Assembly (NCBI GenBank): GCA_036924085.1
Contig: JAVGWX010000014.1
Location: 34,849,936 to 34,913,935, forward strand
Source of the DNA: Ariolimax columbianus
Lineage: Eukaryota; Mollusca; Gastropoda; Stylommatophora; Arionidae
DNA length: 64,000 bases
Direction of reading: 5' to 3'
The notes below the pieces were generated by a model. The model had not been told where the DNA came from. It made no database searches and was given only the letters and a program-made list of their open reading frames with translations. Positions 20,701 to 30,334 of the stretch are shown here, piece after piece (positions within the stretch are counted from its first letter, which is position 1; each line of letters begins with the position of its first letter). Both the position numbers and the translations under genes were made by a program.

Positions 20701-22374
20701 TTTTAACTACTTGAAAAACATTTTTTTTCCTCACAAAAAATAAGCTCCTGGTTTTGACTTAAACGCCACTCGTGCATTTAAACCAACATCAAAACGGATA
20801 GCCAGACATGCTCTTACATTGAATCCTCAATAGAAGAGAAATAGAGGTAGACCTAAAAATACATGAAGGACTGGAGCAGAAGATGCAGCAGGGAATGACT
20901 TACTTACTTACTTAGTCGCTCCTCTTCTACCGCGAGGTGTAGAGGTTTGCCAAAGAGAACGCCAAACTGCTCTATTCGCCGTCTTTTTCTTGGCCTCATT
21001 CGCATCCAGCCCTCTATCACTTAGGGACTGTCGTATGTTGTCTTCCCAACGTACTTTGGGACGTGTTGGCAGTCTGCGTCCTTGACTTTTTATCTCCCAT
21101 GACCGCTTTGGTATCCAATCTTCTTCCATTCTACAGACACGGCCAAACCACTGTAGTTGGGACTGCTCCACTCGTGTCTGCAAGGGTTGAACTTCGAGAT
21201 TGTTACGTATTGTCTGGTTACGGATCTTGTCCATTTTCGTCACCTGAACCGCCTTTCTTCGGTACCTCATTTCTGAAGTTTGTAATTGCCTTTCTTGGAC
21301 TGTAGTCATTGCCCATGACTCACATCCATATGTCAGGACAGGCACATAGGTCTAGCGGTATACATCCATTTTTGTTTTCCTGCTTATTTCTCTTTTACTG
21401 AGGAAACCTCTGTTTATTGCATGGAAAAGTCTACCTACTGCTGCTCTTTATGCAGTTAACTCCTCTTTGATTCCTCCCCTGCTATCTGTTACCACTCCTA
21501 GCTATTTAACGTTGCAGACCTGCTCCAGTGCTCGTGTTCCCAGGGTTATCTGATGTCTCTTTTCCTCTCTGGCGATCACCATGGTTTTTATTTTGAAGTT
21601 GCTGATGTGCATTCCTCTCTTCTTCAACTCTTCTTCACAGACCTGCAAGTTGATCTGGAGATGTGCTTCGGATTTCGTGATAAGGGCCACATCATCTGCA
21701 AATGCAAGTTCCGATATGTAACTTGGTCTCATCTTCCAGTACCCTACTTCATCCTTTTTTTCCCGTGCCTTGCAGGCTTTGATGACTTCATCCACGAGGA
21801 GTATGAAAAGGTACGGTGATAGAATGTCCCCCTGTCTTACTCCGCTAGTGGTCTTAAACTCTCCTGACTTTTGATTTGATTTCCGCACATAGTTTCTGCA
21901 CGTTTTATAGAAACTCTGTATGGCAGAGATCAGGGGTCCTTTGGTGTTCTTCCTTGTTAGGCACTCCCAGAGTTTGTCCCAAAGAACTTTATCAAATGCT
22001 TTCTCCAAATCCAAAAAGCAGAGATGCGTCTCTTTATTATATTCAAGAGCCTTTTCACTTAGCTGTCTGAGTGTAAAGATGAGGTCTTTAGTATTTCTGT
22101 TTGCCAGCAGGGAATGAGCTGACAGAATACTTTTCTGCAATGAAGTCTCTATTACTTTCTGCCCCCGTAGCAGTATTTCCTTCACCATTAATCACTACTT
22201 TTTGAACATAATGTGATTTTGAACACTTTTTTTTTGCAGGTTGAAATCAATTGGGCCAACATCACCAGCAAGATTGAGATGGAATATCAGAATGAAAGGG
22301 AAAGACCATCTGGAGCAGCAAGCGGTACAACTGGAATCAGTAATGCTGGTCGCAGCACTGGCATTAAACCTTGA
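17580..22374 (+). CDS. IFT80: Intraflagellar transport protein 80, last three coding exons (unit 1)
   Basis: Three exons with consistent GT-AG junctions and phases join into a ~132-residue C-terminus: 17580-17719, 19250-19373 and 22240-22374 (TGA). Joined translation includes [77 protein letters not shown] and [11 protein letters not shown]. This corresponds to the C-terminal helical region of IFT80, a WD40 plus TPR-like subunit of the IFT-B train in cilia; vertebrate IFT80 is near 777 residues. No WD40 or earlier helical exon was found in the 17.5 kb upstream, so this is only the gene's 3' end. Introns contain a 45-bp minisatellite, a SINE, a mariner and LINE fragments. Whether this copy is spliced to upstream exons outside the window cannot be seen. 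Confidence 0.9.
17720..18109. other. IFT80 intron segment, unit 1
   Basis: Intronic DNA after the first recognised exon, with a short TTC tract near 17783. The stretch 17870-18080 is C/T-rich with no identified domain. The unit 2 equivalent is 42872-43261. Confidence 0.5.
18110..19170 (+). repeat. 45-bp minisatellite in IFT80 intron, unit 1
   Basis: Copies of a 45-bp motif (TTTGAGAATGTTTCAGTTTA, TTATGTGGATTTGATATG, TAGGCAG) run through the intron and become degenerate towards 19170. Since 45 is a multiple of three, the plus strand stays open and reads as a 15-residue repeat, but there is no start, splice or family support for coding. A SINE interrupts it at 18331-18584. Unit 2 has one more copy before the SINE. 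Confidence 0.9.
18331..18584 (-). mobile_element. tRNA-derived SINE, unit 1
   Basis: Reading the minus strand from 18584, the head GGGGACGGCGTGGCCTAGTGG contains an A box (TGGCCTAGTGG). GGTTCGATCCC follows about 40 nt later as a B box, together the internal Pol III promoter of a tRNA-related SINE. The body runs about 160 nt and ends in an A-rich 3' tail (T-rich on the plus strand at 18331-18347). The 45-bp minisatellite resumes on both sides (TTCTGTGGATTT left, TTATGTGGATTT right), consistent with insertion into an existing array. The body family is not recognised. Confidence 0.85.
19250..19373 (+). CDS. IFT80: IFT80 exon, second from last (unit 1)
   Basis: Acceptor TTTCTGTCACAG precedes A-GCGCTTGAG; donor is GAAGGG|GTAAGC at 19374. 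Length is 124 nt: one base completes the Arg codon, then 41 codons ([20 protein letters not shown] to YLQYKEG). Confidence 0.9.
19625..19835 (+). pseudogene. RTE-like LINE C-terminal fragment in intron, unit 1
   Basis: Plus-strand [15 protein letters not shown] and [15 protein letters not shown] followed by QVRDLQLP resemble the extreme C-terminus of RTE-type ORF2 proteins (FGHV-RM, PRGRPR-RWIDNIKEDL, ARDR). Short and degenerate. Confidence 0.6.
19851..20773 (+). mobile_element. Internally deleted mariner element, unit 1
   Basis: The ends form an imperfect inverted repeat: ATTCAAATCAAACCGGGGC on the left matches the complement of the right end, GTTTAAGTCAAAACCAGGAGC. The plus strand encodes a decayed transposase start: [46 protein letters not shown] and [16 protein letters not shown]. 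The sequence then jumps to [18 protein letters not shown], the last catalytic Asp region. The first two catalytic Asp segments are deleted and several stops are present, so it cannot make transposase. It sits in the last IFT80 intron. Confidence 0.88.
20795..20890 (+). pseudogene. LINE 3'-end fragment, unit 1
   Basis: Plus-strand [14 protein letters not shown] resembles the TWNPQGKR-RGRPKNTWRR tail found at the C-terminus of several LINE ORF2 proteins. Only ~30 codons remain and stops are present. It ends near the ACTT repeat that marks the 3' tail of the next, minus-strand LINE. Confidence 0.5.
20895..22195 (-). pseudogene. 5'-truncated RTE-like LINE in IFT80 intron, unit 1
   Basis: One minus-strand frame spans 22188-20908. 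It encodes RT motif A ([19 protein letters not shown]), [15 protein letters not shown], motif [12 protein letters not shown] and the thumb. The C-terminal region is [24 protein letters not shown] and [19 protein letters not shown]. Three in-frame stops fall at about 21502, 21450 and 21355, with no frameshift needed. Its 3' tail at 20897-20915 is a (TAAG)n microsatellite. The endonuclease is missing. The 5' end lies only ~45 nt from the acceptor of the last IFT80 exon. Confidence 0.88.
22240..22374 (+). CDS. IFT80: IFT80 terminal coding exon (unit 1)
   Basis: A T-rich tract and TTGCAG acceptor precede GTTGAAATC. The exon runs 45 codons including TGA at 22372-22374, encoding [20 protein letters not shown] followed by a Gly/Ser-rich tail ending GIKP. 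Phase 0 matches the preceding exon. Confidence 0.9.
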   Translation, partial: VEINWANITSKIEMEYQNERERPSGAASGTTGISNAGRSTGIKP

Positions 22375-22544
22375 CATCTCTGTCTTTCAGTAAAGATGTA
22401 GTGTAAATGTTCTGTACAAATGCATTGATTACCTTTACGATGCGGCACTAGATTTCCAAACGTCACAAATGACTTTGAAAACCTGAAAACGTTTTTATAT
22501 GTTGGTCTATTAATATGATTTGTTTGCGTACAAAGACACAAATG

Positions 22545-22550
22545 AATAAA
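22545..22550 (+). terminator. Polyadenylation signal AATAAA for IFT80, unit 1
   Basis: A canonical AATAAA lies ~170 nt after the stop codon, followed by a GT-rich stretch (GTGTTATTGTTATTGTTGTG) suitable as a downstream element. The unit 2 equivalent is 47747-47752. Confidence 0.7.
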
Positions 22551-23056
22551 GAACTTGCTGGTGTTATTGTTATTGTTGTGTATGTATTAGTTTGTGCGAT
22601 ACAGGAAGATGAAGGTGACAATTTATAAGACAAAGCTCAAACACACATTTAGACTCACCAAAGTGTTCGTTTCTCCTTTGCTAATATCATAAGAAATCAC
22701 CACAAAATACTGATATTGTTATTTCTAAGCTAGGCCTAGTGTTAGTATACACTTCAAACATGTTTATTATATCTAAATAAACGAACTAAACACATTCTAG
22801 CTCACAAAGATCTTTTACAACTTACTTCATCCTTACCAACAAGAATGGCGCCAAATGCCGGTAGAAAAAAGATGAATATTGTCTTTCAAACTTGTTTACT
22901 AAAAGCTTTTCACTCTTTCGTGGTTAAACTAGTTAAAAGGGACGGTTATTCATATTACTTCAAATTTGCCCCGTTTATGTATGTTATGTATAGTGCGTAG
23001 TTTGTAAAAAAAACACTTCAGAAAAGTACAAAAGACCGTTTGGCTTAGAATCGTTT
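22551..23056. other. Non-coding DNA downstream of IFT80, unit 1
   Basis: No gene recognised. It ends at the junction where unit 2 has 328 additional bases, flanked by GTTT. Confidence 0.5.
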
Positions 23057-23745
23057 GAGCCTTCTGCTAAGTAGCGGTTAGAGTTGATGGTTTGTCAATA
23101 TTCTAGGAAATCAAGAAGGATTTCCCTTTCCTACCCTATCAGACAGTACACATCACTTTACCTGCTGAGGGCTGCGCCTTGAGCTTTTTCCTCGATGGGG
23201 AATTCACATGTCGCCACTTCATAGACTGCCGTTTCGACTCAGGATCGTAGTGGTGCAACCATGACTCATCAATGGTGATGATGCGATCCAGGAAACTGTC
23301 ACCTTTATTTTTGTAATGGTTCAAGAGGTCATGACAAACTTGCATGTGATATTCTTTCATTTCCTGTGTGAGCATTCATGGGACCAATCTGGCACAAACT
23401 TTGTGATATTCCAACATTGACACCGTAGCTTACATCACATTGAAGCCAATATCCACCTGTGTAGACAGTTCCCTGGCTGTAATCCTTCGATTTGCAGGGA
23501 TGAGCTGATCGAGACCTTCATTGCGAAGTGTGGCAGCTGTACAGAGCCGTCCGGAACGTGGCTTGTACTTGTTGCTTACGCCACTGCTGAAACGCACAAC
23601 TGACTACCTCACTGTGCTAACATCCACTGTTTGGTCTCTGTAAATGTTCAGCAAGCGTAGATGAATGTCAATTGATGCAACTTTTTTCCGGATGGAGGAA
23701 TTCAATAATGCACGTCAGTTTATAACGTACTTACATGACATTTGC
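23057..23745 (-). pseudogene. Mariner transposase fragment, unit 1
   Basis: Minus-strand translation from ~23740 gives a mariner HTH region (IDIHLRLLNIYRDQTVDVST, VVRFSSG), ATLRNEGLDQLIPANRRITA, MLEYHKVCARLVP, and MLTQEMKEYHMQVCHDLLNH. The first catalytic Asp region follows (FLDRIITIDESW; usually GDE), then KRQSMKWRHVNSPSRKK, and weakly the second region (DFLEY, QTINSNRY). Frameshifts and stops break it into pieces and the third Asp region is missing. It belongs to a different mariner lineage from 19851-20773. Confidence 0.85.
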
Positions 23746-24655
23746 TATTTTGTCAGACTGCTCTTCCATTGGCACATGTCGGACAGAAACCAAAATTTAC
23801 GGATATTGGCAGGAATGTCCAAACTTTTCTGCCATACTGCCAAAATCTACTTCTGACTTGGTGGAACATCATAATAAAATAGTAGACAATACTTTCGGAC
23901 CGACCATCATATATCATCCTATTTCAATGGTGCTAATAGATGTTTATAAATCTTTCATCTTGGCCATTACCTAGGTGTATTACCCTTTAACACTCTAATG
24001 TGGCCAAAACGGGTTGTAAAATGTCCGTGTCCCTACACCCTAACATGTTCAGAACCGTCCATGGAAACTTTTCTCCATAGTAGAATAAATAGAGCGAGCC
24101 CAATTTTGCATGAAACTAAACTTCTGCATTTTAAACTGCACGATACGAGAACTTTTATCTTTTCCTTCTTAACCTTTTTTATTTTGGGCTAATTTTGTTG
24201 ATTTGTGTCATTCAGTCCGATCAAAAAGGCCAGAATTCAACGCATGAAAATTTCATTTTAAAAAATGTACTATTGTTGAACAAATTGAGCTAAAATTAGG
24301 ATCTAAACATTGTGAGACACATAATTAAACTATGTCATGAAGTATTCATAATAAAGATTATATATTAGTGGGAAGCGAGTGTAAAATCACATTAATGCAG
24401 AGGTGGAAATTGTAGAGAACATTTTTTGTTTTAGTACTCACCCTGTCACGTATTTTGTTGATATTATCATCAAAATTACTGTACATGTACCTCTTGTATT
24501 ATGTGTCTCAGTCAAAGTCTGAATTGAGCATGTGTTGAATAATTCACAAGTAATCGATATGTGTTAACATTGGACTGATCAAATAATAAATCAAATCTAC
24601 GATCTTGAAACCCAACTTTCGTTGCAAAAAATTGGTAAACTTTCAAAGAACGTAA
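23746..24655. other. AT-rich non-coding stretch, unit 1
   Basis: No domain, RNA gene or repeat recognised. The unit 2 equivalent is 49276-50182. Confidence 0.5.
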
Positions 24656-25200
24656 AATTTGCTGAAATGGACCTGCTGGAAATAATTGTATAGTACGAAA
24701 CCATCCTCTATTAGTTGTGTCAAGTTGAGGATTTGACTACTGCAAGATCTCCCAGGTATGAATCCAGCTTGTCCCTTGATCAACCTCGAGTCTATCCAGG
24801 GAGAGATGCGGTTCAGGATCATCCTTTCAAATACCTTGTTTAGGTGGCATAAGAGCGACACTGGTCGAAAAATATTGTCAGGATTATATCCCCTTTTCCA
24901 TCTGCCACTGTGAAAAGATGCTGGTTATTGTGGGTTATGTAAGAGTAGTAGGCCGGTGTTCTCAGCCCAGCTCTCAAATTTTTCACCATTGACGTCTGTC
25001 GCATTGTATCCCCATGCCATGCTTATTTGGGTTTTCCGGGTTTTGAAATTGATAGGTTCTTGAAACTCAAAATCGTCATTGGGTGGCTTGTATACTGACG
25101 TCACTGTGCAAGCCTTGGTTTGAATTGTAATAGTCTCTATGTTTCCTCCACGAGACTGATATACTGATTCGATGTCTAGGTCTGTTGAGGCTTAAAGGTC
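24656..25200 (-). pseudogene. Jockey/CR1-like LINE relic with EN-RT deletion, unit 1
   Basis: Minus-strand sequence from ~25200 encodes the C-terminal part of an AP endonuclease (TSVYKPPNDDFEF, AWGYNATDVNGEKFESWAEN, ASFHSGRWKRGYNPDNIF). It then passes directly to RT sequence (RPVSLLCHLNKVFERMILNR, LIKGQAGFIPGRSCSSQILN). The intervening several hundred residues are missing. It stops soon after RT motif 1-2, so this is an internally deleted, 3'-truncated relic. Confidence 0.8.
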
Positions 25201-25698
25201 AGATGTTATCTCTGTTGGTTTTTGGAAGGAAAGGTGCTAACTTGATTTCTTGGTGAAGAAAACGAATATATTTAAGAAATGTTAAAAATCTCAATTATGA
25301 TGTTTGTAATGTCAATGTCACCAGAACATATCCCACAGGACTATCTCACTTATGCAGACCAAAGAGAGGCCGTATGGCCTGGGAGAGTGACCACGAAAAG
25401 CTTTCAGAGACCGGCAAAGAACTTAAACGCAGTCTCCTTCGTGAACCTCACCGTGCTAGAAGCATCGCTTGTTTTTGATCGAAGAAGACGATGTCAATAT
25501 GACATTTTTGTTTGCATTTTTGATTTCTGTTTATGGGATCTAAGACTGGTGTTTGGTTTAGGCAGTTTGATGGTCACATATTTGGCTTATTTTTTGTTAC
25601 TAAGACTGACATTTGGTTTCTGTTTTGGCACACTGGCTGACAATAAGTGACGTTTGGTTATTAACTGACAAAAGATGAAAATTATGGCTATTGATGAT
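25201..25698. other. Unassigned stretch, unit 1
   Basis: A 123-codon plus-strand frame (25279-25650) is open but matches nothing recognised. Its second half is hydrophobic because of TTTGGTTT-type repeats (MSMSPEHIPQDYLTYADQRE at the start). Probably non-coding. The unit 2 equivalent is 50728-51226. Confidence 0.4.
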
Positions 25699-25722
25699 GC
25701 GGGGGGGGGGGGGGGGGGGGGG
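25699..25722. repeat. Poly-G tract, unit 1
   Basis: A run of over 20 G. In unit 2 it is longer and interrupted (51227-51268). Prone to length error in sequencing. Confidence 0.85.
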
Positions 25723-25892
25723 AGGCTATGTAGGTTTTAAAAAAAAACACTGTAAATATTTTATCAAAAAAACATTTTCTGTGTTTCACATTTTTGTAAT
25801 GTATATTATTTATCACAAATAACAATAAAGTTATATTTTCCAGAAAGTGTATCCATTTGTCTTTGTAATTAAATTTGTCATTTATATTGTAA

Positions 25893-26090
25893 TACAACAG
25901 GGTGATACTATCTCTCCTAAACTTTTCACTGCTGCCCTTGAGGAAGTCTTCCGTACACTCAATTGGGATGATAGGGGTATTGACATAGACGGAGAAATGC
26001 TCAACCACCTTCGGTTTGCGGATGACATAGTCATCATCAGCCACAGCATGAAGGAAGCTGAGCAATGCCTGAATGAGCTCAACTGTCAAC
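25893..26090 (+). pseudogene. RTE-type RT fragment with motif C, unit 1
   Basis: Plus-strand QQGDTISPKLFTAALEEVF then LNWDDRGIDIDGEMLNHLRF then ADDIVIISHSMKEAEQCLNE is the palm region of an RTE-like RT including the catalytic FADD. Both ends are truncated. Confidence 0.85.
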
Positions 26091-26159
26091 ACCTGGCTCC
26101 GAAATACCATCCGATCATCATTAGAACTATATGTCTCACGGACCTCGACCATCGATAAC

Positions 26160-26930
26160 AGACGATCGACGCGATGGGCATTGGTCGCCTAAGCAGATTT
26201 ATATCACACTATTATTATTACAACGACCCTACCTTCCTTATTCGTAAATTCTAAATTGTCTCATGATACCCTCTCTGTCTGCTATATCAGAACTTTGGAC
26301 TGTGACCTGCTTGGGTCAGCTACTAAGTCTTCTGTTTTTGACAGCCTAGCGTTATTGCTGATGGCTTTGATGAGGCCAGCTGCAGCGATATATTTCCTAA
26401 TAACGTCAGAAATTACGAAGGTTGTCTCTGCTACGTGGAGTAAGACTTTGAAGCATCATCATCATATTCCTGTTTTGCTCTGGCTGGAGCATGGTGTCAC
26501 ACCTACACATGATCATAGTGCAGTAAGTATGTGCTGAATCAGTAACTATTGTGATGGTGAAAAACTCATGCGCTTGCATAGAATGCCTCTAACTCAGGCC
26601 TAAAGACAGTAAGGTGTGGAAAAGCCATTTGGGCTAGAAAGAAAGAACTAGATACAACAATTCAATAATAATACTGCAATGCTGAATGTAGTCTATAGCA
26701 GACAATGCTGTCGGGGATACAGTGTTAGAGGCTTTATTGTACAAGGCTACATCTTGTTTATGAGGTGGGGTGGCCAATTGACTTCCTCGCTGTCGTTTCT
26801 TAAATAACAGTACATCAGGTACATATTTACAGCTGGGTCGACACAAATGTACTGGTAATGAGAATTGAAGCACGTACATTACCAGTGAATAACAATTGCT
26901 TTACTATTTCGTGGATTAGACAGCGAAGAT
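26160..26930. other. Unassigned stretch, unit 1
   Basis: No recognisable gene. Open frames of 81-93 codons on either strand show no domain. The unit 2 equivalent is 51704-52474. Confidence 0.45.
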
Positions 26931-26934
26931 GCAG

Positions 26935-27735
26935 CGCCCCGAATGGTTGACAGCAGCCAGCGACCCACAGCTACAGCAGTGTAAATAAGCTGACAGTAGC
27001 CAGCAGGCCATAGCTACAGCACCGTGAATCAGAAGCCCATAGCTACAGCACTGTGAATGAGCTGACAGTAGCCAGTGACCCATAGCTACAGCACCATGAA
27101 TCAGCAGTCCATAGCTACAGCACTGAGAATGAGCTGACAGTAGCCAGTGACCCATTGCTACAGGACTGTGAATAAGCTGACAGTAGCCAGCGGCCCATAG
27201 CTATAGCACCGTGAATCAGCAGCCCATAGCTATAGCACTGTGAATGAGCTGACAGTAGCCAGTGACCCATAGCTACATCACTGTGAATAAGCTGACAGTA
27301 GCCAGCGGCCCATAGGTACAGCATTGTGAATAAGCTGACAGTAGCCAGCGGCCCAAAGCTACAGCACTGTGAATCAGCAGCCCATAGCTACAGCACTGTG
27401 AATGAGCTGACAGTAGCCAGTGACCCATAGATACAGCACTGTGAATGAGCTGATAGTAGCCAGCAGCCCGAAACTACAGCACCGTGAATGAGCTGACAGT
27501 AGCCAGCGACCCACAGCTATAGCACCGTGAATCAGCTGACAGTAGCCATCGACGCATAGCTACAGCAGTGTGAATGAGCTGACAATAGCCAGCGACCCAT
27601 AACTACAGCACCGTGAATGAGCAGCCAGCGACCTATAGCTACAGCACTGTGAATGAGCTGACAGCAGCCAGCGACCCATAGCTACAGCATCGTGAATGAG
27701 CAGCCAGCGACCCATAAACACATCACTGTGAATGA
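26935..27735. repeat. 43-bp minisatellite with 30-bp variants, unit 1
   Basis: About twenty copies of AGCTGACAGTAGCCAGCGAC plus CCATAGCTACAGCACTGTGA and ATG, a 43-bp period. It is interspersed with shorter units that lack the GACAGTAGCCAG part (AATCAGCAGCCCATAGCTAC). Higher-order alternation of long and short units is visible. Confidence 0.9.
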
Positions 27736-27744
27736 CCTAGCAGC

Positions 27745-28015
27745 AGCCTACAAAGAAGAAGAAGGGGATGAGGATCAGGATAGAGATACGAATGAGGAGC
27801 CTGAAGAGGACGAAAAGGAGGAAGAGAAGAAGAAACAAAGGAGAAGACGAGGGGAAGACTGGGAAGGCTGAGAAGGAGGAGGTGTGAGTGGAGGTTAGGA
27901 GAAAAGGAAGAATAAAAATATGATGAGGAGGAGGAGAAAACTGAGGAGGAAGTGATGAAAGTGTAAGAGGAGGAGCTGTGGAGGAGGGGGAGGAGAAAAA
28001 GAAGAAGACAAAAGA
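27745..28015. repeat. Polypurine (GAGGAG/GAAGAA)n tract, unit 1
   Basis: About 270 bases almost purely A and G on the plus strand. A pyrimidine mirror in the complementary strand makes triplex formation possible. The unit 2 equivalent is 53289-53559. Confidence 0.85.
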
Positions 28016-28157
28016 AGTTCCTCACATACAAAGTGAACCGAACAAAGCATCCACAAATTTCAACAAAGAAATAACTTTATTAGTCTTTATCAGAATACAA
28101 CGAAACTTTCGAACAATGATCATCAAATATTTGAAATAAATGGGCACAAATCATTTG

Positions 28158-28355
28158 CTGAGTCAAAGGTGCAGAATATTTTCTAAATGACCACCTTTCA
28201 ACTAGTTTTTGTCTCAGGTCTACCGTACATCTCTCTCCAAACTCGGTGGTCTGTCTCAAGTTTCTTTGGTCACCATGCAGTATGCTCCACAGATGGTTGG
28301 AGGAGGACCGTGCTATCATTCTGCTATTCTCAAAGATTCCACGATCTTCGGAACA
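28158..28355 (+). repeat. Inverted repeat, left arm, unit 1
   Basis: Its reverse complement occurs at 29195-29400 with moderate divergence. Shared landmarks are TCAAAGGTGCA, CTTTCAACTAGTTTT, GATGGTTGGAGGAGGACCGT and GCTATCATTCTGCT. The arms are about 200 bp and are separated by ~840 bp. Confidence 0.85.
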
Positions 28356-29194
28356 TGTTCTTTATCATATGAGCACATCTCATTAACCCGACGCTGAAAG
28401 TAATAACAGGATTAGCGAAAAGAAAGAAGAAAGAAAGAGGAGCGCAAGTCAGTAAATTGGTCAAAATTGAAAAGTTAAAACAAAATAAATTAGATACAAA
28501 CTTGAAAACCATCTATTGTTTCACTTACATCGCCAATTTACCGACAGTTATGCACCACTTTACTCGACACACTTCTTACAGTAAACAGAAAGCATTTCAT
28601 TATGAATATAATTTCAAATCAATTAGCTCTCCAAGTGACGTAGCGGGGGGAGGGAGGGCGTCCGCCCCAGACGCCAGCATGCAGAGGTTTCAAATGGGCT
28701 AAAACTTACAAAAATAAATTTCACTATCTGAGGTAAACTTCATGGTTTCAGGGACACCATTGGTACGGAATATTAGCCCCTCTACTGAAGCCCTGCCTGG
28801 TCGTCCTGATCATATTTCAATCAGAAGCATATGTGCGGCGGGTGGGGTGAGAGATGATTCCAACTGACAGGACAGTAACGATAGACAGTGCAGCTTCTGA
28901 AATAGGGTGTTAGCATGGTTTAGTCTACAGCATATTGCATGATCGATTGAATTTCAGGAAAGTGTGCTCACGATGTGTACCCATACTAGTGAATGACGGA
29001 CGCAGACAGAACCAAATAGGCCTGTCCTTTTACAGATAAAGCAATGAAAAAAATGAATAATTGTTGGTTGAAATTATGTTCAGAAATAAGGGCTGATGTA
29101 AGTGGAATAATGAATGGTTTTCAAGTTCGTATTTATTTTTGTTTTCTAAATAGCCGATTCTGATCTATTTACTGACTTGCGTTCGTATAACGGA
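28356..29194. other. Spacer between inverted repeat arms, unit 1
   Basis: About 840 bases of non-coding DNA with no recognised domain. A G-rich stretch occurs near 28643 (GCGGGGGGAGGGAGGGCG). Confidence 0.5.
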
Positions 29195-29400
29195 GAAAAT
29201 GTTCTGTGGAATCTTTGAGAGGAGCAGAATGATAGCACGGTCCTCCTCCAACCATCTGAGGAACAAACTGCATGCGGGCATGGTGAACACAGAAGCCAGA
29301 GACACACCACCAAGTTTAGAGAGAGATGTACAGTAGACCCAAGACAAAACTAGTTGAAAGGGGATCATTTGGAACATACCTTGCACCTTTGACGTAGAAA
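29195..29400 (-). repeat. Inverted repeat, right arm, unit 1
   Basis: The complement of the left arm at 28158-28355; see there. The arms have diverged from each other much more than each has diverged from its unit 2 copy, so the inverted pair predates the tandem amplification. Confidence 0.85.
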
Positions 29401-29544
29401 ATTATTGGTTTACATTTATTTTCATATTTGGTTTTCAATATTTGATCATCTTTTTTTGAATGTTTCGATGTGTTCTGATAAAAGTTAATCAAGTTATTTC
29501 TTTGTTACATTCAGGATGGTTTGTTCGGGTCAACTTGTATGTAT

Positions 29545-29640
29545 GGGTCGTCGTCGTCGTCTTCTTCTTCAGATGTTGCCTTCTTCTTTTTCTTTCTTCT
29601 CCTTCTCTTCTTCTTCTTTTTCCTTATCGTCTTCTTTGTC
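29545..29640. repeat. (TCG)n/(TTC)n pyrimidine-rich tract, unit 1
   Basis: Trinucleotide-rich DNA that yields artificial poly-Ser, poly-Phe or poly-Lys frames. The unit 2 equivalent is 55090-55185. Confidence 0.8.
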
Positions 29641-29850
29641 TTGGTAACCACTATTATACGAGAAACAGATAGTCTCCTTAAGTCAATCACACCGTCACAA
29701 CAATGAACGTTTCTCACTGTTGTCAAAGACAGGCTCAAATATGAACCACCGTAGCGGGGCAGTTAAGCGAGACTGATGTGACCCTAACACGGACCTAGAG
29801 TCTTGTTTGGGTCAGGTATGTATGGCGATTATCGTTTTTGTGTGTATTTT

Positions 29851-30274
29851 TCGTTCTGTCTGGAGCAGTGACACAGAGATGTGTATGATCCCATTGCCTT
29901 TTTTCGTTCTGTCTGGAGCAGTGACACAGAGATGTGTATGATCCCATTGCCTTTTTTCGTTCTGTCTGGACCAGTGACACAGAGATGTGTATGATCCCAT
30001 TGCCTTTTTTCGTTCTGTCTGGAGCAGTGACACAGAGATGTGTATGATCCCATTGCCTTTTTTCGTTCTGTCTGGAGCAGTGACACAGAGATGTGTATGA
30101 TCCCATTGCCTTTTTTCGTTCTGTCTGGAGCAGTGACACAGAGATGTGTATGATCCCATTGCCTTTTTTCGATCTGTCTGGAGCAGTGACACAGAGATAT
30201 GTATGATCCCATTGCCTTTTTTCGTTCTGTCTGGAGCAGTGACACAGAGATGTGTATGATCCCATTGCCTTTTT
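29851..30274. repeat. 53-bp minisatellite, eight copies, unit 1
   Basis: Copies start at 29851, 29904, 29957, 30010, 30063, 30116, 30169 and 30222, each TCGTTCTGTCTGGAGCAGTG plus a GACACAGAGATGTGTATGAT-type segment. Variant bases (for example GGACCAG in copy 3 and TCGATCTG in copy 7) mark individual copies. The 53-bp period shifts frame each time, which is why all three minus-strand frames look open. Confidence 0.95.
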
Positions 30275-30334
30275 AATATAAGCACAGAACAAGTATTCAG
30301 ACAGATAGCAGGAATGCCAAGGCTTGTCATTGTA

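Noticed and set aside
25279..25650. 123-codon plus-strand frame
   Set aside because: No recognised family; the hydrophobic second half comes from TTTGGTTT-rich low-complexity DNA.
26935..27735. CRISPR-like array
   Set aside because: Repeats are contiguous with no unique spacers, in a eukaryotic genome. The same holds for the 28, 45, 53 and 55-bp arrays.
29511..29738. Lys/Glu-rich minus-strand frame
   Set aside because: Product of (TTC)n and (TCG)n trinucleotide tracts.
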